Below are positions 36,338 through 45,695 of a stretch of 64,000 nt of DNA, one piece after another. The translations under genes were made by a program, and so were the position numbers. The notes under the pieces were generated by a model, which had not been told where the DNA came from, made no database searches, and saw nothing but the letters and a program-made list of their open reading frames with translations. Each line of letters starts with the position of its first letter. The first letter of the stretch is position 1. The DNA is from Ekhidna lutea (GTDB lineage: Bacteria; Bacteroidota; Bacteroidia; Cytophagales; Cyclobacteriaceae): assembly GCF_900188325.1 (NCBI RefSeq), contig NZ_FZPD01000001.1:806001-870000 (forward strand). The letters run 5' to 3'.

Positions 36338-37477
36338 GTGAAAATTCTTATTATTTCTAAATTATATCCTTCATCTCCCGTTACTAAGGATCAAACAGGG
36401 GTGATGTTACTCCATCAATACGCGAAATGTTGGGCAGAAGAACACGATATTACAGTAATCAGACCTCACTCTTATAATCTATTAACTGCAAACAAACTCA
36501 GAAAGAAGAAATTAAAGGCCTGCTTTGAAATCGATGGAATTAACGTGTTTAACGTGCCCGTATTGAGATTGCCGGGAGATAATCTGCAGATTAAAAAGTT
36601 TAGAAAAATCATTTCAGAGTTAGGCAAATTCGATTTTATCCTTGGTTCCTTACCTGTTGGAATTGAAATAACACACTATGTTAGTTCTACGCTTGGGATT
36701 CCATATTTTACTTACTTGCACAATACAGACTTTCACCGCTCTGGTTTAAGCAAGGGTCGTTTGACCAGTAGGTACAAGATGTTTTTAATGAAGGCCGATG
36801 GGATTGGATACATATCTACTAAACTTCAAAAAGCATTTGAAAGAACTATAATGGAAAGCTCAAAAGGTATTTTGCTACCTGGAGCTATTTCACCTTCATG
36901 GCTAACAGAACCTCCCAAAAGAAGTTTCAAATCGCCAATGAAATTGGTAGCACCAGCAAGGTTGGTCAAGCAAAAGAATATTGATTTGATACTTAAAGCC
37001 TTTAGTAAATTATTGTCTTTGGATTACCAACTCACTATTGCCGGTGATGGAGAGCAAAGAGAATTTTTGGAACATTTAGTTGCAAGCGATCTCAATTTGA
37101 AGGCGAAAGTGTCGTTTATAGGAATGGTGGATCATGAAGTACTGAAAAAGCTGTTTGATCAGAGCGATTTTATGATTTTAATGAGCACAAATGAAAGCTT
37201 TGGGTTGGTATATTTAGAAGCGATGGCTAGAGGCTGTATACCAATTGGGACAAGAGGAGAAGGAATAGACGGAGTAATTCAACATGGAGAGAATGGATTT
37301 TTATGTGACCCTGATCCTGAATCAATAAGTCAACAACTCTCAGAGATCTCTAAACTGCCTAGCGCAAGTCTTTTGAAGGTTTCTACGAATGCTTCAGAAA
37401 CAGCCAAAAACTTTGTTTACGATAAATTGGCGAAATTTTTTATTGATTTTGCTAAAACAAAACTCAGGCATCCATAG
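36338..37477 (+). CDS. glycosyltransferase family 4
   Basis: A 379-residue GT-B enzyme. An N-terminal Rossmann fold (MKILIISKLYPSSPVTKDQTG) leads to the C-terminal nucleotide-sugar domain: LVAPARLVKQKNIDLILKAF, LTIAGDGEQREFLE, VSFIGMVDHE and an SFGLVYLEAMARGCIPIG EX7E-like motif with NGFLCDPDPESI. It is a retaining GT of the GT4 class, starting with GTG at 36338, in the co-directional glycosyltransferase array. Confidence 0.87.
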   Translation: MKILIISKLYPSSPVTKDQTGVMLLHQYAKCWAEEHDITVIRPHSYNLLTANKLRKKKLKACFEIDGINVFNVPVLRLPGDNLQIKKFRKIISELGKFDFILGSLPVGIEITHYVSSTLGIPYFTYLHNTDFHRSGLSKGRLTSRYKMFLMKADGIGYISTKLQKAFERTIMESSKGILLPGAISPSWLTEPPKRSFKSPMKLVAPARLVKQKNIDLILKAFSKLLSLDYQLTIAGDGEQREFLEHLVASDLNLKAKVSFIGMVDHEVLKKLFDQSDFMILMSTNESFGLVYLEAMARGCIPIGTRGEGIDGVIQHGENGFLCDPDPESISQQLSEISKLPSASLLKVSTNASETAKNFVYDKLAKFFIDFAKTKLRHP

Positions 37478-37512
37478 AATATTTATGTTTCTTTGAAAAA
37501 AAATTCAATTTT

Positions 37513-38814
37513 TTGGCAAAACGAGTCCTTTTAATTTCGCCATATTTTCCACCTCACAATACCATTGGAACAAAGCGAGCAGTCAATTTTGTGCAGGGAG
37601 TTCACGGACAGGAAGACTGGGAAGTCATTGTACTGGCCAGCAAACCTTTTAAGGATGAATATGACTTCCGGTTAAGCCATTGCGTCCCAGAAGGAGTAAA
37701 AGCACATTATGAATTTGTGGGAATATTTCGCCCGCTAATTAAGCTTCTGGCTCAAGGATTCAATAGAAAAAATCGAAAGAAGCCAAATGAAGAGGAGCCA
37801 CAAATTATAAAGAAGAAAACTATCAAAAAGAAAAGGAGCATTTCACTTACTCCTTTTGATCAATATGTTTGGGATGTAAACTCTGCCATATACAACGGTA
37901 AAAAATTGATGCGTCAATATAAGCCTGACGTAATATGGGTAAACGCAGACCCATGGTCCGGATTTTTGGTGGCAGCCAAGCTAAGTCGTAAGTTCGGTGT
38001 TCCATGGGTAGCGGATCTCAGAGATCCCTGGACAGTCTTTGAAAAGAAAATGCAATGGAGACCAACACTCACAGTGAAAATTATTCGCTGGTATGAAAAA
38101 CGGTTTTTTAGTTCTGCTTCAAAGGTTGTTTTGAACACAGAAATCGCATATGAAGCATATAAAAGCAGGTATCCATCTTCATTTTCAAATAAGTTTATGT
38201 ACATCAGAAATGCGTACAATGAATGTTTGTTAAGAGAATTTGGATTAAAGCCTGACAAAAAGGCCTTCACCTTCGGTTACTATGGAGGTTTTAGGGATCT
38301 CGTACCTTCTGATGACATCATCAGAGGATTAGCAGACCTTATTAAAAAGCATGATTTGGATCCTTCAGAAGTGAGGTTTGAAGTCAGAGGGAATGTTTAT
38401 CCCGAGTTTTGGGACCAGGTTAATGAACATAAGCTCGAAGAATATGTAAGTGTTGAAAAGGAAATTAACCTGGGCCAAACAATTACGCTCTTACGATCCT
38501 GGGATGCACTTTTGATTAGTGCTGCTTACGATCGACGATGGATGATTCCCGCCAAATTTTATGATTACTTATTTGCACGAAAACCAATCATAGCTATTTC
38601 AAATAACAAGGAGCTCAATCGTCTGATTAACGAAACCAAGTCGGGGAGGTCAGTAGAAACGAAAAAACCCGACGAAATTTTAGCCTTGTTTGAAGCGTAT
38701 TTTAAAAAGGGAAAGTCTGACCTTATAGAAAACCAGACGTATATTGAGCCCTATGGTCTGGATAAACAAGCAATAAAATTTCGGGAGACTTTGAATGAAG
38801 TAATGAAAAGCTAA
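37513..38814 (+). CDS. GT4-like glycosyltransferase
   Basis: A 433-residue GT-B type protein starting at a TTG (KRVLLISPYFPPHNTIGTKRAVNF). It has DVIWVNADPWSGFLVAAKLSRKFGVPWVADLRDPW in the N-domain and a C-domain GYYGGFRDLVPSDDIIRGL and FEVRGNVYPEF, then WMIPAKFYDYLFARKPIIAIS, which resembles the donor-binding region of O-antigen/EPS transferases. A lysine-rich insert near residue 100 (KKKTIKKKR) is unusual. Substrate unknown. Confidence 0.78.
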   Translation: MAKRVLLISPYFPPHNTIGTKRAVNFVQGVHGQEDWEVIVLASKPFKDEYDFRLSHCVPEGVKAHYEFVGIFRPLIKLLAQGFNRKNRKKPNEEEPQIIKKKTIKKKRSISLTPFDQYVWDVNSAIYNGKKLMRQYKPDVIWVNADPWSGFLVAAKLSRKFGVPWVADLRDPWTVFEKKMQWRPTLTVKIIRWYEKRFFSSASKVVLNTEIAYEAYKSRYPSSFSNKFMYIRNAYNECLLREFGLKPDKKAFTFGYYGGFRDLVPSDDIIRGLADLIKKHDLDPSEVRFEVRGNVYPEFWDQVNEHKLEEYVSVEKEINLGQTITLLRSWDALLISAAYDRRWMIPAKFYDYLFARKPIIAISNNKELNRLINETKSGRSVETKKPDEILALFEAYFKKGKSDLIENQTYIEPYGLDKQAIKFRETLNEVMKS

Positions 38815-38825
38815 GTCGTCCTTTA

Positions 38826-39275
38826 TCAGTTATTGATCTTGGTCCATTCCTCAATTATATATGTGTTTTCGTAGACTAATCCAATTCCATTGTCATCCCC
38901 AAACTCATGTACGAAATCAACAATTTCACCATCTATAATCAGGTCGTATCTCACCTCCCAGTATGGATCCGCCTGGGGTTCATATGGTTCTACACCGTTA
39001 TAAAGTTCAATTTTTAATTCTTCAGTACCATCTTTAACAAATGGAGTAAGATCGATTTTATAATCTACTTCCGGACTGCTATGGATGGTTCCGCTTGTGA
39101 AAATAAGGGAGTCCTCCATATAGACACTTACACTATTATCTATTTCAGAGATTGCAAGAACATACCCTTTTGATTGCACTTTAGGAGTACTTTTTTCTTC
39201 CTGATTTTGATCCTTCGATGAGGTTGTGGTGCAGCCAGCTATTACAACTATTATGGCTAAGATGAATTGCTTCAT
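38826..39275 (-). CDS. small lipoprotein of unknown family (copy A)
   Basis: A 149-residue lipoprotein when started at ATG 39273-39275 (MKQFILAIIVVIAGCTTT, Cys15 acylated). The mature beta-rich domain contains ISEIDNSVSVYMEDSLIFTSG, LKIELYNGVEPYE and GDDNGIGLVYENTYIIEEW. A paralogue (45300-45695) has the same pattern, including the ELYNG/RLYNG and DDNxxGLVxExxY motifs. It lies between GT and methyltransferase genes on the opposite strand. No known function. Confidence 0.75.
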   Translation of the reverse strand: MKQFILAIIVVIAGCTTTSSKDQNQEEKSTPKVQSKGYVLAISEIDNSVSVYMEDSLIFTSGTIHSSPEVDYKIDLTPFVKDGTEELKIELYNGVEPYEPQADPYWEVRYDLIIDGEIVDFVHEFGDDNGIGLVYENTYIIEEWTKINN

Positions 39276-39307
39276 TTTGTCTAAATCTTGAGTATTAAGT
39301 TTGAGCA

Positions 39308-39391
39308 CAAAACTAGCCAAATCACTCAACTGCTTCACTATCAGCTATAAATTGTTTCTGAAAGGAATTAATCAGTACTATTCTATTTTTG
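39308..39391. promoter_or_regulatory. divergent -7 boxes for the lipoprotein and methyltransferase
   Basis: TAGTTTTG on the minus strand (39308-39315) and TATTTTTG on the plus strand (39384-39391) match the -7 consensus. They lie about 33 and 17 bases upstream of the respective ATG codons. -33 elements are not convincing. Confidence 0.4.
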
Positions 39392-39407
39392 CAGTCAAAT
39401 TAATATC

Positions 39408-40172
39408 ATGAAAAGAATACTTCCTGTAATAAAGTTCAAGTTTTCTTTGCCATCTGCAAAGCGTCTGGAGAGTGAGTTCCATTACTCTACGTCAAAAAAA
39501 TTAACGAAAGTTGAGCGAGCAAAAGAACCAAAGCGAACGGAGATTATAAATTACTTGATTTCGTTTTTAGATCGAGAGGTGACTTACCTCGAAATAGGAG
39601 TTAGAAATCCGGAAGAAAATTTCAATCATATCAAAGCCCATACAAAATACAGTGTTGATCCGGGTCTTGAAGTAAAGGTCAATACTGCAGATTTTCCAAT
39701 GACTAGTGATGGCTTTTTTGAAGCGTTGGATAATGGTGATGTCCTGTCTAAAGAAACGAAATTTGATGTGATCTTTATTGATGGCCTTCATCTCGCTAAC
39801 CAAGTGAATAAAGACATTGAAAACGCACTAAGGTATCTGACTGATGATGGTTTTATTGTGCTTCATGATTGTAATCCTCCCTCCGAGTGGCATGCTCGCG
39901 AAACTTACTACTATATTGATACCCCGGCGGGATCATTTTGGAATGGTACTACCTGGAAAGCATTTTTAAAGTGGAGGTTTAATCCGGAAGTATATTCTTG
40001 CTGTATCGATTCTGACTGGGGTGTTGGAATTCTGTCTCAGAAACACAAAATTGGGAATAGTATTGCTCCAACAAATATCTTCTACGAATACAATGATCTT
40101 AAGGAAAATAGAGTAGAGCTAATGAATTTGATTGATTTTGATCAGCTGAAAAAATCTTTGAATAACGCCTAA
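39408..40172 (+). CDS. class I SAM-dependent methyltransferase
   Basis: A 254-residue protein. TYLEIGVRNPEENF near residue 60 is the glycine-poor motif I, FDVIFIDGLHLANQV near 115 holds the acidic loop, and LTDDGFIVLHDCNPPSEWHA is the post-core strand typical of Methyltransf_24-type enzymes acting on sugars or phenolics. It probably O-methylates a sugar residue of the glycan made here. It converges on an ABC exporter gene. Confidence 0.75.
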   Translation: MKRILPVIKFKFSLPSAKRLESEFHYSTSKKLTKVERAKEPKRTEIINYLISFLDREVTYLEIGVRNPEENFNHIKAHTKYSVDPGLEVKVNTADFPMTSDGFFEALDNGDVLSKETKFDVIFIDGLHLANQVNKDIENALRYLTDDGFIVLHDCNPPSEWHARETYYYIDTPAGSFWNGTTWKAFLKWRFNPEVYSCCIDSDWGVGILSQKHKIGNSIAPTNIFYEYNDLKENRVELMNLIDFDQLKKSLNNA

Positions 40173-40173
40173 A

Positions 40174-41865
40174 TCACTTTTCAGCTTTAGCGTATTCAAC
40201 CAGGTTCCCATTTCTAAGCTTTATAACCCGATCTGCACAATCGAAAAAGAGCTCATCGTGAGTAATTGCAATAACTGTTTTACCCCTTTTTTTCAAGTCA
40301 GGAATTATTTCTCGATAAAATATCTGCTTAAATGAAGGATCTTGGTTGGCCGCCCACTCATCAAATAAATAAATGTTGGCATTTTCCATAATGGCGCTTA
40401 TCAACCTTAACCGATGAGTCTGACCCTGGGATAATTTTGTCGTGGAAAACCCCCCGTCCTTTATTGAAACCTTTCTATCTATTCTAAATGCTTCAATAAG
40501 CTTTTCCGCGTAATCCTCAGGCAGGTCCTCCGATTTTACCAAGAGTTTATCAAATAAATAAGAATCATCAAAAATGGCTTTAAACTGATCTCGATATCCG
40601 TTACGGTTGTCTTTGGTAATTTCTTCGCCATTGTATTCGATGTGTCCATCCTGGGGGATATAAAGGCCAAGCAAGAGCTTCGAAAGCGTTGTTTTGCCAC
40701 TACCATTTCCCCCTACTATAAAGGTGACTTCATTAGGTTTGATTTTGAGATTTATTGGTCCAAGCAGGAACTGGTCATCTTCCGTGTCATTATAATAGGT
40801 ATAAGTAGCTCCCTTTACTTCAATCAGTCCGGGCTCATCAGCTTTAGTTGCCAACTTCTGAATATGCTTTTTAGTGCCTACGAGTTTTAGGCCCATTTCT
40901 TCTATATTGTTTAAGGCCACCTCAATTGCTTTAATATTCCCGAGAAACCCAGTTGCCGATGATAATGGGGATACTGTAAAAAGCGAGATCAAAAGAAACT
41001 CTCCGAGTAGTTCGAATTCAACAATTTGAGTAGTATATATTCCAAAGATGAGAATAACGATACCAAACAAAAGCATAACATCCGTCATTCTTGAAAGCAA
41101 TGAATTCACAACACTTTCCTTCACTTTCAAATCCTTCTCCTGGTGACTTTTGTCTGTCAATTGATCGTCAAGAAATTTGTATTTGAGTTTTTGATTTAGA
41201 CTTAGCTCTTTAATTCCTTTTACTACAGCTTCTAATTCAACAAATACTTCGTCCCATTTCATTCTAGCCTGATGAGTATACTTTTTTAGGAGTGGAAGCA
41301 TTAGAGATACAATCACGAACGTAAGGCCGAAAACGACAATTGTAAAGCCAAAAAGTATGGGAGAAAGCCAAACCATGTAAATGAAAAGCCCAATGACGGT
41401 AGTCAGTCCCGTAACAATCCCAGGAAACCGATTAATGGCAGTTGAGATAGTAGAAATATCGTGGGTAAGCATTGGTAGCAAGCGTTCTTTATTCTTTTCA
41501 ACGGCACTGTATTCCGCATTAAGAATTTTAGTTGATAGCTGCACTCTTAAATTATGGATGATCGTTTGTGTAAGCCTCGCAAGCTTGTAGGAGCTAAGCA
41601 CTGCAAATGCGGGATAGGCAATGAGCAGAATGCCAACCTTTAAACTGAAATAGATTAAATCTTCTATTCCATTGTTGAGAGTTTCGTGAATTGTTTTTAT
41701 CAAGAGTGTGGAACAGAGACCTGTCACGACGCTGCTGAGAGAAGCAATTACAAAATTTCTCTTTGAAGTCTTGAGTAAATAGTATAAGAGTTTCAAGTAC
41801 TTTCTTTTTGGTTTAAATCGCAAAAAAACGACAACTTGCAGCGGCAAACAAAAAACAATGGACAT
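40174..41865 (-). CDS. SyrD/cyclic-peptide-exporter type ABC transporter (copy B)
   Basis: A permease-ATPase of up to 563 residues. Helices fill the first 320 residues, then come Walker A GGNGSGKTT, an LSQGQTHR signature and the same DEWAANQDP motif as copy A at 31891. The ATG at 41863-41865 overlaps the start of the divergent glycosyltransferase by eight bases, so the real start is more likely the in-frame TTG at 41821-41823 (LRFKPKRKYLKLLYYLL), which gives a more normal N-terminus. It should export the product or intermediate of this locus. Confidence 0.82.
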   Translation of the reverse strand: MSIVFCLPLQVVVFLRFKPKRKYLKLLYYLLKTSKRNFVIASLSSVVTGLCSTLLIKTIHETLNNGIEDLIYFSLKVGILLIAYPAFAVLSSYKLARLTQTIIHNLRVQLSTKILNAEYSAVEKNKERLLPMLTHDISTISTAINRFPGIVTGLTTVIGLFIYMVWLSPILFGFTIVVFGLTFVIVSLMLPLLKKYTHQARMKWDEVFVELEAVVKGIKELSLNQKLKYKFLDDQLTDKSHQEKDLKVKESVVNSLLSRMTDVMLLFGIVILIFGIYTTQIVEFELLGEFLLISLFTVSPLSSATGFLGNIKAIEVALNNIEEMGLKLVGTKKHIQKLATKADEPGLIEVKGATYTYYNDTEDDQFLLGPINLKIKPNEVTFIVGGNGSGKTTLSKLLLGLYIPQDGHIEYNGEEITKDNRNGYRDQFKAIFDDSYLFDKLLVKSEDLPEDYAEKLIEAFRIDRKVSIKDGGFSTTKLSQGQTHRLRLISAIMENANIYLFDEWAANQDPSFKQIFYREIIPDLKKRGKTVIAITHDELFFDCADRVIKLRNGNLVEYAKAEK

Positions 41866-42808
41866 TAGCCATTCAGATGTAGGTCAAAGCGAGCGGAAAT
41901 GTTGCACAATAATAGTAACTTATAATGGAGAAAAGTGGATAAAGAATTGCCTTTATACGCTTTTTTCTTCAATATATGCGACAGATATTATCGTAATTGA
42001 TAATGGCTCTTCTGATAATACAGTTCAGATATTAGAAGAGTATCTTGATCAAATTCAACTTATCAAAACGGGGCAAAATCTGGGGTTTGGCGGTGCAAAT
42101 AATATTGGGATCAAAATGGCCCTTGAACAGGGGTATGATTACTTTTTCTTGCTAAATCAAGATACATGGGTTGAGCCTGATGCTATTGGGCAACTGATCA
42201 AAGGACTGAAGCAAAATGAAATGTATGGTATATTGTCTCCTGTACATGTAAATGGGCAAATGAATGCCTTTGACAGGAACTTCAAGAAGTTTGTTCGCCG
42301 TTATAAAAAAATTAACCTCCCATTCAATGAATCTGAATTGGCAAGGCATAAATCACCTATTGATGTAGGATTTGTAAATGCTGCCGCCTGGATGATATCT
42401 CGAAAGTGCATTGAGGAGGTTGGAGTTTTTAGCCCATTATTTTACCATTACGCGGAGGATAACAATTATTGCCACAGAACTCTTAGTCATGGCTTTAAAA
42501 TTGGCATTATCAAAGAATCACTGATCTATCATGATAGGGAATACAGAAATGACTCCTATTCTCCAACAAAAGATTTTGAACGAGAGACAGTAAAAAGTCT
42601 TTCTAACCCGCTGAAAAACAGGACCCTGTTGCAGGATTTTATTATCGCACTTTCCAAGATTCTGGAAATATCTTCCAAGATCAGGTTCTATAAAATTCCA
42701 GGGTTTATGTTTTGGGCTTTTAAAGAGTTCTTCGTGCTAAGAAGAAAAGTAAAAGAATTCGACAACAGTGCCTTATATAATTTTGAGTTAGACCATAAAT
42801 ATTCGTAA
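41858..42808 (+). CDS. rhamnosyltransferase-like GT2 (copy B)
   Basis: A 316-residue paralogue of 33509-34420. CCTIIVTYNGEKWIKNCLYTL, IIVIDNGSSDNTVQIL, FFLLNQDTWVEPD and AAWMISRKCIEEVGVFSPLFYHYAEDNNYCHR line up with the copy A motifs. A C-terminal membrane-associated helix (IPGFMFWAFKEFFVL) is present. It shares its last base with the next GT92-like start codon region, so the two are coupled. Confidence 0.85.
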   Translation: MDISHSDVGQSERKCCTIIVTYNGEKWIKNCLYTLFSSIYATDIIVIDNGSSDNTVQILEEYLDQIQLIKTGQNLGFGGANNIGIKMALEQGYDYFFLLNQDTWVEPDAIGQLIKGLKQNEMYGILSPVHVNGQMNAFDRNFKKFVRRYKKINLPFNESELARHKSPIDVGFVNAAAWMISRKCIEEVGVFSPLFYHYAEDNNYCHRTLSHGFKIGIIKESLIYHDREYRNDSYSPTKDFERETVKSLSNPLKNRTLLQDFIIALSKILEISSKIRFYKIPGFMFWAFKEFFVLRRKVKEFDNSALYNFELDHKYS

Positions 42809-43599
42809 TGGCTAAAAAGCATTTTTTAACCTTCGCTACCAATTTCAAAAATGAAAATCCATACCTAAAAGATTGGATCGATTACCATGTTAAAGTTGGG
42901 GTAAACCATTTTTATTTATACGATCAGGATGGAGGGGATGAGGCCAAAGAAATCCTCAAACCCTATGAGGAAAAAGGTATTGTGACGCGTCATCCATGGA
43001 CACACCTTGATGGAACTAAATATGATGGTGCTACTAAATGGTATCAGCGAAATAAGAATCATATGGGATTTGCGCATGCCGCAAAAACCTATCGAAAAGA
43101 ATTTCAATGGCTGATGAAAATTGACGTGGATGAATTCTTATTTCCAATCGATGGAAGCGATCATTTACATACATGGCTTAAAACTGTCGACATAAAAAAG
43201 ATCAAAGGAATTAAGTTACCCCGTATTAATTTTGGAAATAATGGCTATGATACCAAGCCGGAGAAGTCTGTTTTGGAAGCATATACAAAACGTGAGGAAA
43301 ACTATTCGGATCACAAAGATTTAGGCAATGGTGATTTTCTTTCCAGTAATCGATTTGCATACAGTGCTCACTGGTGGCACTATAAGTGGTACAAGTCTGG
43401 TAAGATGCTGACGGATACAGATCAAATGGGATGGAGAATCAATCACTATTATACTAAGTCACTTGAAGAATATTTATCTCGTCAAAATGTTTCAGGAGGC
43501 CGACCGGTGGGTAGAGAGGGGTTTGATGAGAAGAATAGAGGGTGCAATGAAGTAGTGGATGAGAGCATGCTGGAGTTGTTGAAAAATATTGGGCGGTAA
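42808..43599 (+). CDS. GT92-like glycosyltransferase (copy B)
   Basis: A 263-residue enzyme with TFATNFKNENPYLKDWIDYHVKVGVNHFYLYDQDGGDEA and MKIDVDEFLFPIDG (metal-binding DVDEF) matching GT92/DUF23. A SAHWWHYKWYKSGKM segment and a C-terminal NHYYTKSLEEYLSRQNVSGGR motif follow. It is the paralogue of 30978-31805. The start overlaps the preceding stop by one base. It is followed by a convergent Wzi-like gene. Confidence 0.83.
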   Translation: MAKKHFLTFATNFKNENPYLKDWIDYHVKVGVNHFYLYDQDGGDEAKEILKPYEEKGIVTRHPWTHLDGTKYDGATKWYQRNKNHMGFAHAAKTYRKEFQWLMKIDVDEFLFPIDGSDHLHTWLKTVDIKKIKGIKLPRINFGNNGYDTKPEKSVLEAYTKREENYSDHKDLGNGDFLSSNRFAYSAHWWHYKWYKSGKMLTDTDQMGWRINHYYTKSLEEYLSRQNVSGGRPVGREGFDEKNRGCNEVVDESMLELLKNIGR

Positions 43600-43627
43600 C
43601 AATTGATTAATCCCTTTTTATCGTGAG

Positions 43628-45133
43628 CTAGCTTTTATTGTTCTGGTTTAGTTTAAACCGACCTCCAATACCAAAGTAAAAATTCACTCGGTCAAATTGA
43701 AAATATTTGTTGTAATTGTAGCTCAGTGAGGATTCAAATAGTAGGATCAAAGATTGGTATTCTTTGCGCAAGAATCCATGTGCCGAATACTCAATATCAT
43801 GTTTGGCAAGGTTTGCAATATTTGTAACAAAGTAATCTCTGTTGTACTCAATTCTTTGAAAAAGCAGTCCAGCCTTAAAAGTAGGATAGTTTACTTCGAT
43901 ACTCAGGTGATCACTATTTCCTCCCGGTCCAATCCCAGCACCAATGATTTGACCATCATTGGTGTAGCCATTTCGGTTAACTCCATGTTGATAGTAAGAA
44001 GGTGTGCGCCTCCAGAAAATAGCTTGATTTCTTGACAAATTGGTGTGTTCATAACCTATTCTTGTGACATTGCCTTTTTTGGTTAAGACCTCTTTCTCAA
44101 AACCAATGGTATATGCTCGTGTGTGCTCTGGCTCGGACGCTGTATATCTAAAACGAGATTTGGAAGTGAAATCATTCTTGGCGAACTCTGAATATATACG
44201 CAGACCAATTTCTTTAAACTTCCAATCAACGGTAAGTGATACTAACTGATCAAATGCATCATTTGGAGAAAGTGTATCACCATCAACTACACCATCATCT
44301 AAAATAAATAATGTTGACAATAGATCTGTTTTTTCAAAAAATCTTGTTTGTTTATACAGTGATTTGTTGAACCCAACTTTTAATCCTTGGAGAAAATCAG
44401 GAGAGAATGCAATTGCTAGAATGTTGATATACCTTTTATCATTCTCAGGAATATTGTCGAAGTATTCAGATTCATCCAGAAGGCCAAAGATTAAATTCGT
44501 TTCAATCTTTCCTAAATTTTTATTCTTGATTTGAATTTTTACAGGCTCAATCCCAAGTCTTAAGTGAGGAAACCCCCCTGCTTGCCTGCTTAGAACAATT
44601 GGATTAAACGTGGCAGGACCTAGCGAATAATTTTGAGTGGAAAGTGAAGCTATAAATTTTCCAGTATTGAATCTTAATTCGCTTTGGCCTAGATGTACCT
44701 TGACAAAAGCCCCATTTCCATATCGTTGAACCCAATCGATTCTATTTGAAAACTGATACCTAAATTCAGGAACTGAATCACCCCTAAAATGATTCTCATT
44801 TTGAGATAGGAAAACGACTGGAAAGAATGTGAATGAAAAATTTCCTCTTGCGGCATTAAAACCTCCATGTCCTTCGAATCCAAAACCTTTACCAATCCAT
44901 ACTGGACCGTCATTGAGAGCTCTTGGATAGAGTGAATTTGAGGTTGCCTTTATCAGCGGATTAATGAATTTAAAGTTAGATTCTGGCTTATCCCTAATAG
45001 AAGTATAAAGAGATAATGTTGTGGTATCCGATAATTTATCAATCCTTTCTAAATAAATGCCGGGAATGGATACCTGAGCAATTGAATGATGCACTAAGAG
45101 AGTTAAGACAGAAAGAACAACGGGGTTTCTCAT
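43628..45133 (-). CDS. Wzi-like outer-membrane barrel (copy B)
   Basis: A 501-residue paralogue of 28426-29916, placed at ATG 45131-45133 (MRNPVVLSVLTLLVHHSIAQ) for a normal signal peptide. The shared motifs are LNDGPVWIGKGFG, IASLSTQNYSLGPATFNPIVLSRQAGGFPH, GIGPGGNSDH and the terminal GIGGRFKLNQNNKS. It is again a beta-barrel. The two copies lie about 15 kb apart on the same strand, each next to glycan genes, suggesting two export or anchoring modules. Confidence 0.83.
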   Translation of the reverse strand: MRNPVVLSVLTLLVHHSIAQVSIPGIYLERIDKLSDTTTLSLYTSIRDKPESNFKFINPLIKATSNSLYPRALNDGPVWIGKGFGFEGHGGFNAARGNFSFTFFPVVFLSQNENHFRGDSVPEFRYQFSNRIDWVQRYGNGAFVKVHLGQSELRFNTGKFIASLSTQNYSLGPATFNPIVLSRQAGGFPHLRLGIEPVKIQIKNKNLGKIETNLIFGLLDESEYFDNIPENDKRYINILAIAFSPDFLQGLKVGFNKSLYKQTRFFEKTDLLSTLFILDDGVVDGDTLSPNDAFDQLVSLTVDWKFKEIGLRIYSEFAKNDFTSKSRFRYTASEPEHTRAYTIGFEKEVLTKKGNVTRIGYEHTNLSRNQAIFWRRTPSYYQHGVNRNGYTNDGQIIGAGIGPGGNSDHLSIEVNYPTFKAGLLFQRIEYNRDYFVTNIANLAKHDIEYSAHGFLRKEYQSLILLFESSLSYNYNKYFQFDRVNFYFGIGGRFKLNQNNKS

Positions 45134-45183
45134 CGCTTCTTTAAATTTTAGCACATTTTCAATTTAGTCGAATGTGTTCTTCA

Positions 45184-45303
45184 ATGGAAAAGGTACACTT
45201 TGATGACTGCAATTTTTTTAATGGGTTGCATTTACACTTCAACGGTCATAAAGAAGTGAAATTAATAGATTTTCTTTCAGAGTACGAAGTTAAGCAGTAT
45301 TAG
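45184..45303 (+). CDS. possible 39-residue open frame
   Basis: An ATG at 45184 opens a short frame (MEKVHFDDCNFFNGLHLHFNG...) that ends with TAG at 45301-45303, inside the gap between two minus-strand genes. There is no promoter box or ribosome-binding site that I trust. It could be a remnant or noise. Confidence 0.15.
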   Translation: MEKVHFDDCNFFNGLHLHFNGHKEVKLIDFLSEYEVKQY

Positions 45304-45695
45304 AAGTAGTACTTTTCTTCAAATACCAGACCGACCTGGTTATCATCAGCATAATCCCAGAAATAGTCAATTTGCTCATCTCCATTCATAATTACATACT
45401 TGATTTCCCAATGAGTATCACTTTGTTCTGTGTATGGGGGGTGTCCATTGTAGAGCCGAATTATCACCTCATCTTTCTTCTCTGTCAAATAAATCGATAA
45501 AGGTATTTTATAGGTGTCACCTAGAAATGGATTATTGTCAATGATACCACTTTGGTATACAATTGAATCATTAACCAAAATCTCAACACTGTTGTCAATT
45601 CGATCAAAGATAACTATGTAATCATCATTAGATACTGACCTGGAATCCCAGGAAAAACTAGAAATGAGAAAAAACAATATTTTTAGATATAACAT
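45300..45695 (-). CDS. small exported protein of unknown family (copy B)
   Basis: A 131-residue paralogue of 38826-39275. It begins with a hydrophobic signal (MLYLKILFFLISSFSW) without a lipobox Cys. The body shows FDRIDNSVEILVNDSIVYQSG, IRLYNGHPPYTEQSDTHWEIKYVIM and DDNQVGLVFEEKYYF. The conserved aromatic and acidic positions suggest a beta-sandwich. Its repeated linkage to Wzi/GT modules suggests a part in glycan assembly or attachment, but nothing more specific can be said. Confidence 0.7.
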   Translation of the reverse strand: MLYLKILFFLISSFSWDSRSVSNDDYIVIFDRIDNSVEILVNDSIVYQSGIIDNNPFLGDTYKIPLSIYLTEKKDEVIIRLYNGHPPYTEQSDTHWEIKYVIMNGDEQIDYFWDYADDNQVGLVFEEKYYF

